A DNA stretch of 64,000 bases. Origin: Hydrogenispora ethanolica. Its GTDB lineage: Bacteria; Bacillota; UBA4882; UBA8346. Below are positions 1 to 8,910 of the stretch, piece after piece (positions within the stretch are counted from its first letter, which is position 1; the number at the start of each line of letters is the position of its first letter). Made by a program: the position numbers and the translations under genes. Location of the stretch: NCBI RefSeq assembly GCF_004340685.1, contig NZ_SLUN01000007.1, forward strand, positions 1 through 64,000, in the 5' to 3' direction. A model generated the notes under the pieces. That model was not told the DNA's origin and ran no database searches. It saw nothing but the letters and a program-made list of their open reading frames with translations.

Positions 1-2
1 CT

Positions 3-161
3 CTCCTTATCTCTTTTAGCCATTTGATAAGTCGGACTTTTTTGCTGGATTTCTTATACCTTTTTTCAGTTCAAATAGCACAACAGGTTAAATTAGAAGT
101 TCGTCGGAGTGCGCTCCAGGCAACGTTGGCCATCGCCATGAAATGGACTGGAACCTTATGA
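3..161 (+). other. possible 3' end of an upstream reading frame
   Basis: One frame is open from the window edge to a TGA at 159-161, ending 18 bases before the PTS permease start. The translated tail is hydrophobic and then basic and I recognise no family in it. It could be the end of an upstream PTS or regulatory gene, or a chance open frame. No other gene, terminator or clear promoter is visible in bases 1-179 apart from the ribosome binding site of the next gene (GAGGGAG at 165-171). Confidence 0.2.
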
Positions 162-179
162 AAAGAGGGAGAAGTGAAG

Positions 180-1592
180 ATGAAATTTACTGAATTTATC
201 CAACAAAATGTGGTGCCGACCGCTAACCGAATCGCTTCGAACAAATTTTTAAAAGCAATCAGTGACGGCTTTATGGCGTTGATGCCGGTCATCATCATCG
301 GAGCCATTTTTTCATTATTGAATTCATTAGCCATTGCGCCGTATCAAAATTTTATTACCGCCACCGGTCTGAAACCGATATTATCGCTTCCCAACATGGT
401 TACCAATGATATTCTCGCGCTTTACGCGGTAATTTTCATTGCCTATCATCTGGCGAAGTATTACGAAAAGGATCCGGCGACCGCGGGCATGATTGCGTTA
501 TTTACCTTTTTGGCCGTAACGCCGCTCGCCAACACGGCGGACATTATCAATAAGTTTCTTGCGGGCAACAATCTCACTTTGGCGAATGACATCGTCGTGC
601 CGGCCGGAAATGTAATACCCTATGAATGGATCGGCGCGAAGGGCCTATTCGTGGCAATCATCATCGGCCTTGTATCCACAGTCGTTTATAACAAGCTGCT
701 GGATAAAGGGCTGGCTATCAAAATGCCCGAAGGGGTGCCGCCGACGATTGCCAAGTCTTTTGGCGGTCTTATCCCCGGCTTTGTCATTATCATCCTGTTT
801 ATGGCGGTAAATAAAGTTGTCACGTTCTTGCCCAATATTACCGGACTGCACTCCGTGATTTATACATTTATTCAAGGGCCGATGGAATTGTTATTAGGGA
901 ATAGTCTGGGTTCGTTCCTGGTGGCCATCCTGGTTGCCCAATTATTGTGGTTCTTTGGCATTCACGGTGTCACGGCTGTCATTTTGCCGATTTTTTATCC
1001 GCTATGGACTTCGCTTACTACGGCCAATATTGCCGCCTTAAACGCCGGGGTATCCGTATTTGAACTCCCGAACATCATCAACCGCACCTTTTTCAGCATT
1101 TACGCCATTACCGGAGGCTCGGGAATGACGTTGGGTCTCTGCCTTTATATGGTGCTGTGGAGTAAAAGCAAACAATACCAGACGCTTGGAAAACTGGCAT
1201 TGCCGGCCAATATTTGCGGTATTAACGAACCGGTTTTATTTGCCACGCCAGTGGTGCTCAATCCGTATATGTTGATTCCGTGGATTTTGACGCCGGTGGT
1301 TTCGGCGGTACTCGCCTATGGGTTGACAGTCATGAATATTCTGCCCCGGTTGAGCACAGTGGTACCGTTGGGAACGCCCGTCATCATGTCGGGATTCTTG
1401 GCGGGCGGCGTTGCCGGTTGGCGGGTGGCATTATTCCAAATTGCGATGATCATCATCGGCGCAGTAATTTATATCCCATTTTTCAAAGTGATTGATAAAA
1501 AGGCCTATGAAAACGAAAAACAAGCATATGGCGATGTAACTTCTTCAGAACTTGAACTGCTTAACCATAGCCATAAAAGTGGGATCAATTGA
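180..1592 (+). CDS. PTS sugar permease EIIC, lactose/cellobiose (CelB) type
   Basis: Membrane permease of a phosphotransferase system, 470 residues, which moves a beta-glucoside or disaccharide while it is phosphorylated by a partner EIIB. About ten hydrophobic segments are visible. The family signatures WFFGIHG near residue 260 and NICGINEPVLFATP near residue 345 match cellobiose-type EIIC. The ATG at 180 is preferred over the GTG at 174 because GAGGGAG (165-171) then lies 8 bases upstream. No EIIA or EIIB lies between this gene and the next, so these must be upstream of the window or elsewhere. The following exported GH3 glycosidase starts 20 bases after the stop and is probably co-transcribed, which suggests that extracellular release of a glucoside is coupled to uptake. 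Confidence 0.9.
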   Translation: MKFTEFIQQNVVPTANRIASNKFLKAISDGFMALMPVIIIGAIFSLLNSLAIAPYQNFITATGLKPILSLPNMVTNDILALYAVIFIAYHLAKYYEKDPATAGMIALFTFLAVTPLANTADIINKFLAGNNLTLANDIVVPAGNVIPYEWIGAKGLFVAIIIGLVSTVVYNKLLDKGLAIKMPEGVPPTIAKSFGGLIPGFVIIILFMAVNKVVTFLPNITGLHSVIYTFIQGPMELLLGNSLGSFLVAILVAQLLWFFGIHGVTAVILPIFYPLWTSLTTANIAALNAGVSVFELPNIINRTFFSIYAITGGSGMTLGLCLYMVLWSKSKQYQTLGKLALPANICGINEPVLFATPVVLNPYMLIPWILTPVVSAVLAYGLTVMNILPRLSTVVPLGTPVIMSGFLAGGVAGWRVALFQIAMIIIGAVIYIPFFKVIDKKAYENEKQAYGDVTSSELELLNHSHKSGIN

Positions 1593-1612
1593 TTACAAAA
1601 GGAGGAATTGAA

Positions 1613-4003
1613 ATGAAAAGTAAGCGCTTCCTCGTCCAGTTACTTTTAGGGATGGTGTTGGTAAGCCAAATCATGCTTGCTTCCATGGCAAATGCCGAGG
1701 CGGTCCGGGCGAAATATACCACAAAAGAAATCCATGACGGGAAAACAACGTATATCCTGGTCACCAACCCCAACCACGGCAAAACTTTGGGTTATTCAAA
1801 AACCTCAGGCGTTAAACTCCTTGAAAAAGTTGCAGGACGATATACCTATGCATTTAAAGATCTGAATCGCAATGGAAAATTGGATCAATGGGAAGACTGG
1901 CGTTTGGATGATACCACCAGAGCCAAGGATTTGGCTTCGCAGCTTTCGATTCCGGAAATAGCAGGATTAATGCTCTTTAGCGCGCATGAAAGAAAAATCG
2001 AAGAAGGATTAACGGATGCGCAAAAAAGTTATCTTGCCAAAGATAACTTGAGGGCGGTTTTGAATGCGGGAAGCAATAATGTCAAAGCGGCAGTACAATG
2101 GAATAATGAGATGCAGGCTTATGTTGAGGGTTTAGCTTGCCCCATTCCGGTAAACTTCAGTTCCGATCCCCGCAGTACAGCAGGCTCAGGCGATCAATAC
2201 TCCAATGCAATTTCGGGAAAAGATGTCTCCTTGTGGCCATCGAACCTCGGCCTTGCCGCCACCTTTGATACGGGTATCATGTATCAATTCGCCAAAATGG
2301 TTTCGGAAGAATACCGGGCCATGGGAATCGCAACCGCTTTAGGACCGCAAATCGATCTGGCCACCGAACCGAGATGGCTGCGGGTAAGCGGCACATTCGG
2401 GGAAGATGTCAAACTTGCGACCGATATGACGCGGGCTTATGTCGACGGGTCTCAGTCAACCTATGATAAAAATGGCAAAGATTTGGGCTGGGGCTCCAAT
2501 TCAATTAATTGCATGATTAAGCATTGGCCGGGAGACGGTCCCGGAGAAGGCGGCCGTGAATCTCACCGTAACAGTGGTCCCTATGCCGTATATCCGGGCA
2601 ATCATTTCAAGGAACATTTAATCCCCTTTATCAAAGGCGGGTTGCAGCTTCCGGGAGCCACCAGGACCGCGGCTGCCGTTATGACTTCCTATTCTATCGG
2701 AATCGCCGGTAACGGGAGTCCCATCGGTTCGGGGCGGGTCGGCACTGCGTATGATCATGTGAAAATGGATCTGCTCCGCAAGGATCAGAACTTTGACGGC
2801 GTTGTCTGCACGGACTGGAGTGTAACCAGAACGACGGGCTGGGGCGTTGAAAACAATACCGAAGTTGAGCGTCACTATAAAATCCTGATGGCGGGCTCCG
2901 ATATGTTCGGCGGAAATAATGATGTGAAACCGGTGATCGAAGCGTATCGGATGATGGAGTATAATTTCGGAAAAGAATGGGCGCGCCGGCGTTTTGAAAA
3001 ATCAGCGGTCCGGATTTTGAAGCTCATGTTGGCGCCGGGATTATTTGAAAATCCATACCTCGATCTGGATCATTCATTAAAAGTCGTCGGCAATCAAGCA
3101 AAAAGGGCTGCCGGATATCAGGCCCAGCTTAGCTCCATTGTAATGGTTAAGAATTCGAATCATCTCATTCAGGCGGCGGACGGCTCGGCGGCAAAGAAAA
3201 AGGTGTATATTCCAATGACCTTTACCGATTCCATACCGGGCATGTTTAACTCGAAAACAGAACCGGTATGGAGTGAGACCATTTCCATTGAAATTGCCAA
3301 AAAATATTTCAGAGAAGTGATCACCGATATTCCGATCAAGGATGCCAATGGAAAGATTAGCGGATATCAAACCCCGGATCTTTCCGATGTGGACCTCGTA
3401 CTTGTCGGCATGCACAGTCCCAATAACGGCACCAACTTTTCCTATGCGGGGCTTAAAACCGATAAGGACGGCAACAGGACGTTCTATCCGCTGTCGCTCC
3501 AATATTCGACGTATACCGCGACAGAGGGACGAAAAAAATCGATCGCCGGGGATCTACTGAAAGACGGCCAACTAGAGAACCGTTCTTATAACGGGCAGCA
3601 ATCCAATGTTTATAATTCCTATAATCTGACCGCTTTCCTGAATGCGAAACGGGCGGTCGAAAAGACTCACCGGAATATTCCGATGATAGCTTGTGTCAAA
3701 GCCAGCAATCCCTTATGCTTCGGAGAATTTGAACCGTTTTGCGGCGCGATCGTCATCGGCTTTTCAGTCAGCGACGCCGCTTTGCTCGATGTGGTAACCG
3801 GGAAATTCGAACCGCGGGGATTACTGCCGATGCAAATGCCGCAAGACATGGCGGCGGTTGAAAAACAGCTTGAGGACGTGGGGCATGACCTGAAATGTTA
3901 TACGGATGCGCACGGAAACGTATATGACTTTGCGTTTGGTCTCAATTATCAAGGCATTATCCAGGATAAGCGGGTAGCCAAATATAAAAATGACGCGCGC
4001 TAA
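1613..4003 (+). CDS. secreted glycoside hydrolase family 3 (beta-glucosidase-like)
   Basis: Glycosidase of 796 residues that should release sugars from beta-linked substrates outside the membrane. The start is the ATG at 1613, behind AAAGGAGG. Residues 1-28 form a signal peptide (basic start, long hydrophobic core, ANA cleavage-like site). An EF-hand-like calcium motif (DLNRNGKLDQWEDW) lies near residue 84. The GH3 substrate loop KHWPGDGPGEGG starts near residue 303 and the nucleophile motif GVVCTDW places the catalytic Asp near residue 401. A second alpha/beta domain and a fibronectin-like end complete the usual GH3 length. It follows the EIIC gene closely, so both probably serve one beta-glucoside pathway. 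Family assignment is firm; the substrate is inferred. Confidence 0.93.
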   Translation: MKSKRFLVQLLLGMVLVSQIMLASMANAEAVRAKYTTKEIHDGKTTYILVTNPNHGKTLGYSKTSGVKLLEKVAGRYTYAFKDLNRNGKLDQWEDWRLDDTTRAKDLASQLSIPEIAGLMLFSAHERKIEEGLTDAQKSYLAKDNLRAVLNAGSNNVKAAVQWNNEMQAYVEGLACPIPVNFSSDPRSTAGSGDQYSNAISGKDVSLWPSNLGLAATFDTGIMYQFAKMVSEEYRAMGIATALGPQIDLATEPRWLRVSGTFGEDVKLATDMTRAYVDGSQSTYDKNGKDLGWGSNSINCMIKHWPGDGPGEGGRESHRNSGPYAVYPGNHFKEHLIPFIKGGLQLPGATRTAAAVMTSYSIGIAGNGSPIGSGRVGTAYDHVKMDLLRKDQNFDGVVCTDWSVTRTTGWGVENNTEVERHYKILMAGSDMFGGNNDVKPVIEAYRMMEYNFGKEWARRRFEKSAVRILKLMLAPGLFENPYLDLDHSLKVVGNQAKRAAGYQAQLSSIVMVKNSNHLIQAADGSAAKKKVYIPMTFTDSIPGMFNSKTEPVWSETISIEIAKKYFREVITDIPIKDANGKISGYQTPDLSDVDLVLVGMHSPNNGTNFSYAGLKTDKDGNRTFYPLSLQYSTYTATEGRKKSIAGDLLKDGQLENRSYNGQQSNVYNSYNLTAFLNAKRAVEKTHRNIPMIACVKASNPLCFGEFEPFCGAIVIGFSVSDAALLDVVTGKFEPRGLLPMQMPQDMAAVEKQLEDVGHDLKCYTDAHGNVYDFAFGLNYQGIIQDKRVAKYKNDAR

Positions 4004-4094
4004 AGGACGCTGAATAAGCGCTTTTCCAAACACGGCGGGGAACGCTGAAGCTAGGCAAGCCTTTTTCGTTCCCTTCCGTTTTTTAAAAGCAAGG

Positions 4095-4281
4095 GATAAA
4101 TCGAACTCACCCCCTAGCGACTTTTGGTGGATTTTGATTGACCCTACCCGCCCCCTCTCTTTCTGACAAGACAGGCCTGGTAAATCGCCTAAAAAGAGAG
4201 GGGGACCCAAAGGGTGAGTTCAGTCCGAAAATTTCAGCTTCAATTTCCGTAGTTATCATTTTTAGACATGGCTCCGTTGAG
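4095..4281. repeat. 187-bp hairpin repeat, family C copy 1
   Basis: This block is closely similar to 10771-10954. Its core is a long imperfect palindrome: AACTCACCCCC, then CCCCCTCTCTTT, a loop containing CAAGACAGGCCTGG, then AAAGAGAGGGGG and GGGTGAGTT. A reduced hairpin with the same stem words is at 56557-56619. Directly downstream (4300-4327) is one end of a family A inverted repeat (GAGCTAACATGATAATCAG), so the hairpin may have been the interior of a family A element whose other end is lost. It fills most of the 418-bp gap between the GH3 gene and ptsH. Confidence 0.75.
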
Positions 4282-4348
4282 TATCATACGCTAATTCATT
4301 TGCTGAGCTAACATGATAATCAGTATCCTTTTTCTAATGATATCACGC

Positions 4349-4377
4349 TTGATCGCACTCATCGCAGTTACGATAGT
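4349..4377 (+). promoter_or_regulatory. candidate promoter for ptsHI
   Basis: TTGATC (4349-4354) and GATAGT (4372-4377) are separated by 17 bases, about 45 bases upstream of the ptsH start. The match is moderate. The spacing and the position after the repeat block are the main support. Confidence 0.4.
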
Positions 4378-4421
4378 TGAGTCAATAACTAAAATGAATG
4401 ATAGGCGGAGGAAAAAACGAC

Positions 4422-4688
4422 ATGACCTGGCAGACTGTAACTGTCACCAATCAAACGGGGCTTCATGCCCGGCCGGCTTCCTTATTCATTAATGCCGCGG
4501 CGGCGTTTCGGTCGAAGATCACCGTCACCAAGAACGACCGGAGCGGTTCGGCCAAGTCCTTGCTCGGCATCCTGGCATTGGGCATCAGCAAAGGCAGCGA
4601 GATTACCATCACCGCCGAAGGAGAAGATGAAGCGGAAGCGGTCGCGGCCCTGGTCCAATTGGTGGAATCCAAATTCGGCGAGCAATGA
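4422..4688 (+). CDS. ptsH: phosphocarrier protein HPr
   Basis: Cytoplasmic 88-residue phosphocarrier that takes a phosphate from EI and passes it to the sugar-specific EIIA proteins. The active-site His15 lies in GLHARPA and the regulatory Ser46 in KSLLGIL, at exactly the family positions. The ATG at 4422 follows GGCGGAGG. Ser46 implies control by HPr kinase, as in Gram-positive catabolite repression, but no such kinase gene is in the window. The ptsI coding region begins 32 bases after the stop, the conserved HPr-EI order. This general component should serve both PTS permeases seen here. Confidence 0.97.
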   Translation: MTWQTVTVTNQTGLHARPASLFINAAAAFRSKITVTKNDRSGSAKSLLGILALGISKGSEITITAEGEDEAEAVAALVQLVESKFGEQ

Positions 4689-4720
4689 ACCGCTTTCAGC
4701 CCAGTGAAAGGATGACAGAC

Positions 4721-6337
4721 ATGAAGAAGGGCATTCCGGCTTCGCCGGGTTATGCGATTGGCACGGCATTCTTAAAAAAAGAGGCGGCGATCCGTATTGG
4801 TGAGGAAACGGCGGTCGATATCGCGGCAGAACAAGCGAAGTTCAAGGCGGCGATCGAAACGGCCGGAATCCAGTTGGCAGAGTTGCGCGAAAAAGCCCGG
4901 CTGGAGATGGGCGAAGCCGCTGCCGCCATTTTGGACAGCCAACTGCTTTTCCTGGACGATCCCGAACTCACCGGAGCCGCCGCCCGAAGAATCGAGATGA
5001 ATCAGATTAGCGCGGCCCGAGCGGTGCGGGATATCGTCGCGGAGTATGTCGCGGTGTTTGCGGGTTTGGAAGATGAATACCTGCGCGAGCGGGCGGCGGA
5101 TCTGCGCGACATCGGCGCGCGGCTGCTGGCCAACCTGACCGGGACGGGCGATGACGGATTCGCCGGCTTGCCGGAGCAGGCGATCGTCGTGGCCCGGGAT
5201 CTGACGCCGTCCGATACCGCGCAGCTGGACAAGGCGAAAGTGATCGCCTTGGTGACCGATGGCGGCGGGCCGACCGCTCACAGCGCGATTATGGCCAGAA
5301 CCCTGGAGATTCCGGCCGTGGTCGGCCTGGGGGACATCACCGCGACGATCCGGAGCGGCGACACCCTGATCGTCGACGGCTGCGCCGGAGCGGTCCTGGT
5401 GAATCCCGATCCTCCAGCCCTGGCCATGTATCGGGGGAAGAAAGCCGGATTCGAGGCGGAACGGGAGCAGCTGAAGGCGCTGGCCGGCGCGCCGGCGGTC
5501 ACCAAAGCGGGGAAACCGATCATTCTGGCGGCTAACATCGGTAAGCCGGAGGATGCCGGGCAGGCGATCGCCAATGGCGCCGAAGCCATTGGCCTGTTCC
5601 GGACGGAATTTTTATACATGGACCGCGCCAGCCTGCCCGGAGAGGAGGAGCAGTATCGGGCTTACCGGCAGGTGGCCGAGCAGATGGCCGGCAAGCCGGT
5701 GGTGATTCGGACCTTGGATATCGGCGGAGATAAACACCTGCCTTACCTGCCGCTGCCGGAAGAGTTGAATCCCTTTCTGGGGTTCCGCGCCATCCGCTTG
5801 TGCCTGGAACGAAAAGATATCTTCCGGAGCCAGCTCCGGGCGATCCTGCGAGCCTCCGCCCATGGAGATATCCAGCTCATGTTCCCGATGATCGGCGCCA
5901 TGGCCGAGCTCCGGGCGGCCCAAGAGTTCCTGAGGCAATGCATGGACGAGTTGCAAGCCGAGGGGATTCCCTTCAATGAACGGATCGCGATTGGAATGAT
6001 GATCGAGATCCCGGCGGCGGCGGTCATGGCGGATGAATTCGCGAGACAAGTCGACTTCTTCAGCATCGGCACCAACGACCTGATCCAGTATACGCTGGCG
6101 GCGGACCGGACCAATGAAAAAGTGTCTCATCTCTACGATCCGATGCATCCGGCGGTTTGGCGGTTGATCCGGACGACGATCGAAGCGGCGCACCGGGAAG
6201 GGATCTGGTGCGGCATGTGCGGCGAGCTGGCCGGCGATCCCCAGGCCATCCCGGCCCTGCTCGAATACGGGCTGGATGAGTTTTCGATGAACCCCGGCGC
6301 GATCCTGGCGGCCAAGAAGATCATCATCAACAGTTAA
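4721..6337 (+). CDS. ptsI: PTS enzyme I (phosphoenolpyruvate-protein phosphotransferase)
   Basis: Cytoplasmic enzyme of 538 residues that transfers phosphate from phosphoenolpyruvate to HPr. The start is the ATG at 4721 (MKKGIPASPGYAIG), which fits the family N-terminus; upstream in-frame ATGs at 4685 and 4712 are less likely because an AAAGGA sits 9 bases before 4721. The swivelling phosphohistidine is His187 in GGPTAHSAIMAR, and the PEP-binding domain carries MCGELAGDP with Cys500 and NDLIQYTLAADR. Length and motifs are complete. It follows ptsH and precedes a HAD phosphatase in one apparent operon. Confidence 0.97.
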   Translation: MKKGIPASPGYAIGTAFLKKEAAIRIGEETAVDIAAEQAKFKAAIETAGIQLAELREKARLEMGEAAAAILDSQLLFLDDPELTGAAARRIEMNQISAARAVRDIVAEYVAVFAGLEDEYLRERAADLRDIGARLLANLTGTGDDGFAGLPEQAIVVARDLTPSDTAQLDKAKVIALVTDGGGPTAHSAIMARTLEIPAVVGLGDITATIRSGDTLIVDGCAGAVLVNPDPPALAMYRGKKAGFEAEREQLKALAGAPAVTKAGKPIILAANIGKPEDAGQAIANGAEAIGLFRTEFLYMDRASLPGEEEQYRAYRQVAEQMAGKPVVIRTLDIGGDKHLPYLPLPEELNPFLGFRAIRLCLERKDIFRSQLRAILRASAHGDIQLMFPMIGAMAELRAAQEFLRQCMDELQAEGIPFNERIAIGMMIEIPAAAVMADEFARQVDFFSIGTNDLIQYTLAADRTNEKVSHLYDPMHPAVWRLIRTTIEAAHREGIWCGMCGELAGDPQAIPALLEYGLDEFSMNPGAILAAKKIIINS

Positions 6338-6357
6338 GAATTGGACAGGAGCAAACC

Positions 6358-7227
6358 ATGGGCTATCGATTGATCTGTATTGATATGGACGGTACGCTTT
6401 TCAATAGCCAACGGCGGATCACCGAAACGACCCGGGCGAGTTTGAGGCAGGTCCGCGACCTTGGTGTCCATGTGGTCATCAGCACCGGCCGGACCTATGC
6501 CGACGCCGCCTATTATGCGGAACTGATCGGGACCGAGTCGGTGGTCATCGCGGCCAACGGGGCTTATATCCGTGAAAAAGGCGGCGGGAAAGTCATCTAC
6601 CAACAGGCGCTGACCGAGCCCCTGATCCGGATGATCTTGGAAATCTGTGACCGGTATCGAGCCTCTTTCAGTTTGTACACTCCGTGGAAAGAGTATTATC
6701 GCGACACCTTTCCGCGGCTCCTCCGGGGCCTCTTTAGGCTGCCGCGGCGAAGGCGGGGGCAAATAAGGATCGCCGCCAGGGAAGCCGTGAGCACCCGCGA
6801 ACAATGGGCGAGCGTCATCAGCCGCGAACAGGACCAACTGCTGAAGTGCGTCATCTTCCACCGGAACCAGGCCAAGCTGCGCCGGATCCGCGATGAACTG
6901 GCGCGGACCGGCGGCTTGGAAGTGGCCAGTTCGGGTTGGGACAATATCGAGCTGACCTGCCAAGGCGTTTCCAAAGGCCATGGCGTGGCGCTCCTGGCGC
7001 GGTATTACAACTTGCGGCAAGAAGAGATCATGGCCATCGGCGACGGCGAGAATGACTTGGCGATGATCCAATACGCCGGCTTGGGAGTGGCCATGGGCAA
7101 TGCCAGCGCTATCGTCAAGGGACAGGCCGATTACATCACCGATACCAACGACCGGGACGGCGTCGCCAAGGCGATCCAGCGGTTCGTGCTCGATGGCCCG
7201 CCGCCCGGCGCCTCGGCGCCCGGCTAA
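6358..7227 (+). CDS. Cof-type HAD-superfamily sugar phosphatase
   Basis: Cytoplasmic hydrolase of 289 residues, likely acting on a sugar phosphate. The HAD nucleophile motif DMDGTLFNS is near residue 10, motif II is VISTGRT, and GDGENDLAMI near residue 225 supplies the Mg-binding acidic pair, the usual layout of type IIB Cof/YbiV-like enzymes. A basic RRRRGQ stretch lies in the middle of the cap domain. GACAGGAGC precedes the ATG. It starts 20 bases after ptsI, so it may dephosphorylate surplus sugar phosphates made by PTS uptake; that role is inferred. Its terminator (8031-8056) is now separated from the gene by an inserted element. Confidence 0.9.
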   Translation: MGYRLICIDMDGTLFNSQRRITETTRASLRQVRDLGVHVVISTGRTYADAAYYAELIGTESVVIAANGAYIREKGGGKVIYQQALTEPLIRMILEICDRYRASFSLYTPWKEYYRDTFPRLLRGLFRLPRRRRGQIRIAAREAVSTREQWASVISREQDQLLKCVIFHRNQAKLRRIRDELARTGGLEVASSGWDNIELTCQGVSKGHGVALLARYYNLRQEEIMAIGDGENDLAMIQYAGLGVAMGNASAIVKGQADYITDTNDRDGVAKAIQRFVLDGPPPGASAPG

Positions 7228-7281
7228 AGACCGGCCCTCGCTCAGCAATGAGGGGAAGCCGTAAACCACAAAAAATGTTTA

Positions 7282-8016
7282 CTGAGTATCAAGTTAGCTC
7301 CGCTCACTCACGGAAGAGATTGAAGGATAAGTCATGAAGTCTATGGTCCTAACCCTCGGCCCTTTGCGACTGATGTCCGTCCTTGGAAGCCGCAAGCTTA
7401 AGCTATCCTGGCTCTGGCTTCCCGAATCGGGCAATGTCATCAAGCGATAATACCATATTATGGAATGAAACATTGTCCGCCCAGTACACGAGGATGAATA
7501 CGAAAAAAGTCTAAGATGCCTAAAAACGACCTCACCCCGGCCCTCTCCGACGATGGGACTCAAAGAAGCGGATGCAGCGGAGAGGGATGACGGAGCTTGA
7601 AACTTGGGTCTCTTGAAAGCTTCAGCAAATGGCCTAAAAAATAGACCCGAGTTTTGGGCGATTCACCTCTCCCCGTCGAGTACTCTTCTTCGAATCGGCA
7701 TCGCCGGGGACCAGAACCAGGACGGTTCAAGTTCCGACGCCCAGGATGGGCTACGTCGGAAGAGGCCGGGAGAGAGGTCGCTTTTGGAGTTCGCAGCTTG
7801 TCATGAAATACATTTCCATTTTATCCCACGATAGCTTGACGACATTGCCCGAATCGGGGAAGGGGAACCACCGGGATCCGGGGCCCAAAAGCCTTTGGGC
7901 TGCGAAGAATGATGGTTACTCTCCCCGATTCGGGGAGAGCCAAGAGAGAGGAGGCGGGCTAGACTTAATCTCTATCACGCTTACGGACTTCTTGCGGAGC
8001 TAACTTGATAATCATC
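7282..8016. mobile_element. MITE-like element, family A copy A1 (carries a nested family B element)
   Basis: Ends are inverted repeats: CTGAGTATCAAGTTAGCTCC on the left and the complement of GATGATTATCAAGTTAGC on the right. Flanks are near-identical 9-mers, AAATGTTTA (7273-7281) and AAATGTTTT (8017-8025), read as a target duplication. The interior matches the reverse complement of 34351-34603, including CCCCGATTCGGGG hairpin arms, but is interrupted by a family B element at 7432-7848 and has an extra 60-odd bases on its left side. No transposase is encoded, so movement would need an enzyme in trans. It lies between the HAD gene and the gene's likely terminator. Confidence 0.8.
7432..7848. mobile_element. 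MITE-like element, family B copy B1, nested inside A1
   Basis: Ends are CAATGTCATCAAG on the left and CTTGACGACATTG on the right. CCCGAATCGGG occurs on both sides and only once at the matching place in A2 (34351-34603), so the insertion site and a 10-11 bp duplication can be read directly. Subterminal sequence next to both ends resembles copies B2 and B3; the middle is different and longer. Short open frames inside resemble no protein I know. Confidence 0.75.
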
Positions 8017-8030
8017 AAATGTTTTTATGG

Positions 8031-8056
8031 AATCCGCATGAAGTGCGGATTTCTTT
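8031..8056 (+). terminator. rho-independent terminator of the ptsHI-HAD operon
   Basis: AATCCGCA and TGCGGATT form an 8-bp stem with a short loop, followed by TCTTTTC. Removing element A1 would place it about 70 bases after the HAD stop codon, where an operon terminator is expected. Confidence 0.7.
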
Positions 8057-8203
8057 TCATGATAAGAGAAAAAACTGCTCTGATACTCCTTTTGGGTCAG
8101 CCTCGTGTTGATTGCCCATTTTTTCAGGTGAGCTTGGTGCATTGGGGAAGGGAGCACATCCCCGGAAGACTGCCGTTCCTTTTCTCCAGGGATGAACCAT
8201 GAG

Positions 8204-8547
8204 GAAGCTTCCCGGAACCTTGGGGAAGCTTCCTCATGGCTTGTCGATGCTTCCCGAAGGATTCGTCCTCTTTCCCGGAGGTTCGGGGAAGCATCCCGAA
8301 GGATTGGTCCTTCATCCCGGAACCTCCGGGACGGTTCCCGAAGGCTTCGGGATGCTAGGATGATCCTTCGGGAAGAAAGGATCGAAGGATCCTCTGAAAG
8401 GATCATAGCATCCCTTACAAGGATGAAAACCATCCCTTACACGGATCATGGCATCCCTTACAAGGATCGAAGGATCCTATGAAAGGATCGAGGCATCCCT
8501 AACAAGGATGGCTCTCATCCTAACAAGGATGAAGAATATCCTAGTTG
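8204..8547. repeat. 21-bp-period array 1 (GAAGCTTCCC / GGATC words)
   Basis: Related words recur every 21 bases: GAWGCTTCCCGAAGG-type units begin at 8204, 8225, 8246, 8267, 8288, 8309, 8330 and 8351, then GGAT units begin at 8379, 8400, 8421, 8443, 8464, 8485, 8506 and 8527. Only one step is 22 bases. Units are diverged but the phase is kept for about 16 units. On the plus strand a frame from 8192 to 8482 translates to heptads such as EASRRIG and DGSRRLR, and is then broken by stops. Bases 8548-8694 show nothing I can name. Confidence 0.85.
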
Positions 8548-8694
8548 GACGAAAGACCATACCTTACATGAGGGGTGATGGACTGATATATTAGGGGGCC
8601 GGGATGGGAGGACGGAGGGTTGGGGAAAGAGAACGGAGGCGGCGGGGAATAATACCGGAGAGTGAACTCAAGGTATCAATTTGGTCAAATCAAT

Positions 8695-8910
8695 TCACTC
8701 CTCCGGAATCAAATCCTTCATCGATACTTCAAGCGCTTCGGCCAGTTTTTGGATGTTTTCCAGCGAAATATTCCTTTCGCCGCGTTCCACCGAACTGACA
8801 TACGTCCGGTGAAGACCGCACCGAAACGCTAATTCTTCTTGAGAAATTTTTTGGGCGCCCCTGATTTTTCTTAGGTTTTTCCCGAATAATTTTCTGATAT
8901 CCTCGGCCAA
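8695..8910 (-). CDS. small XRE-family DNA-binding regulator
   Basis: A 71-residue protein that is almost only a Cro/CI-type helix-turn-helix. ISQEELAFRCGLHRTYVSSVERGERNISLENI contains helix 2, turn, recognition helix and the usual E(R)G(E/R)R tail, in the style of restriction-modification controller proteins and small phage or plasmid repressors. The start is TTG at 8910, behind AGGAAGTG; no in-frame ATG exists. No restriction or methylase gene is adjacent. It lies in a gene-poor region with an excisionase-like gene and a tRNA remnant, so it may be left over from an integrated element. Confidence 0.8.
   Translation of the reverse strand: MAEDIRKLFGKNLRKIRGAQKISQEELAFRCGLHRTYVSSVERGERNISLENIQKLAEALEVSMKDLIPEE

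Noticed and set aside
7604-8003. Open frames inside elements A1 and B1
   Set aside because: Low-complexity products with no start signals or motifs; they span element boundaries.
8204-8547. CRISPR array
   Set aside because: Units are 21 bases with no constant repeat and unique spacer pattern, and no cas genes are present. The same holds for the other three arrays.
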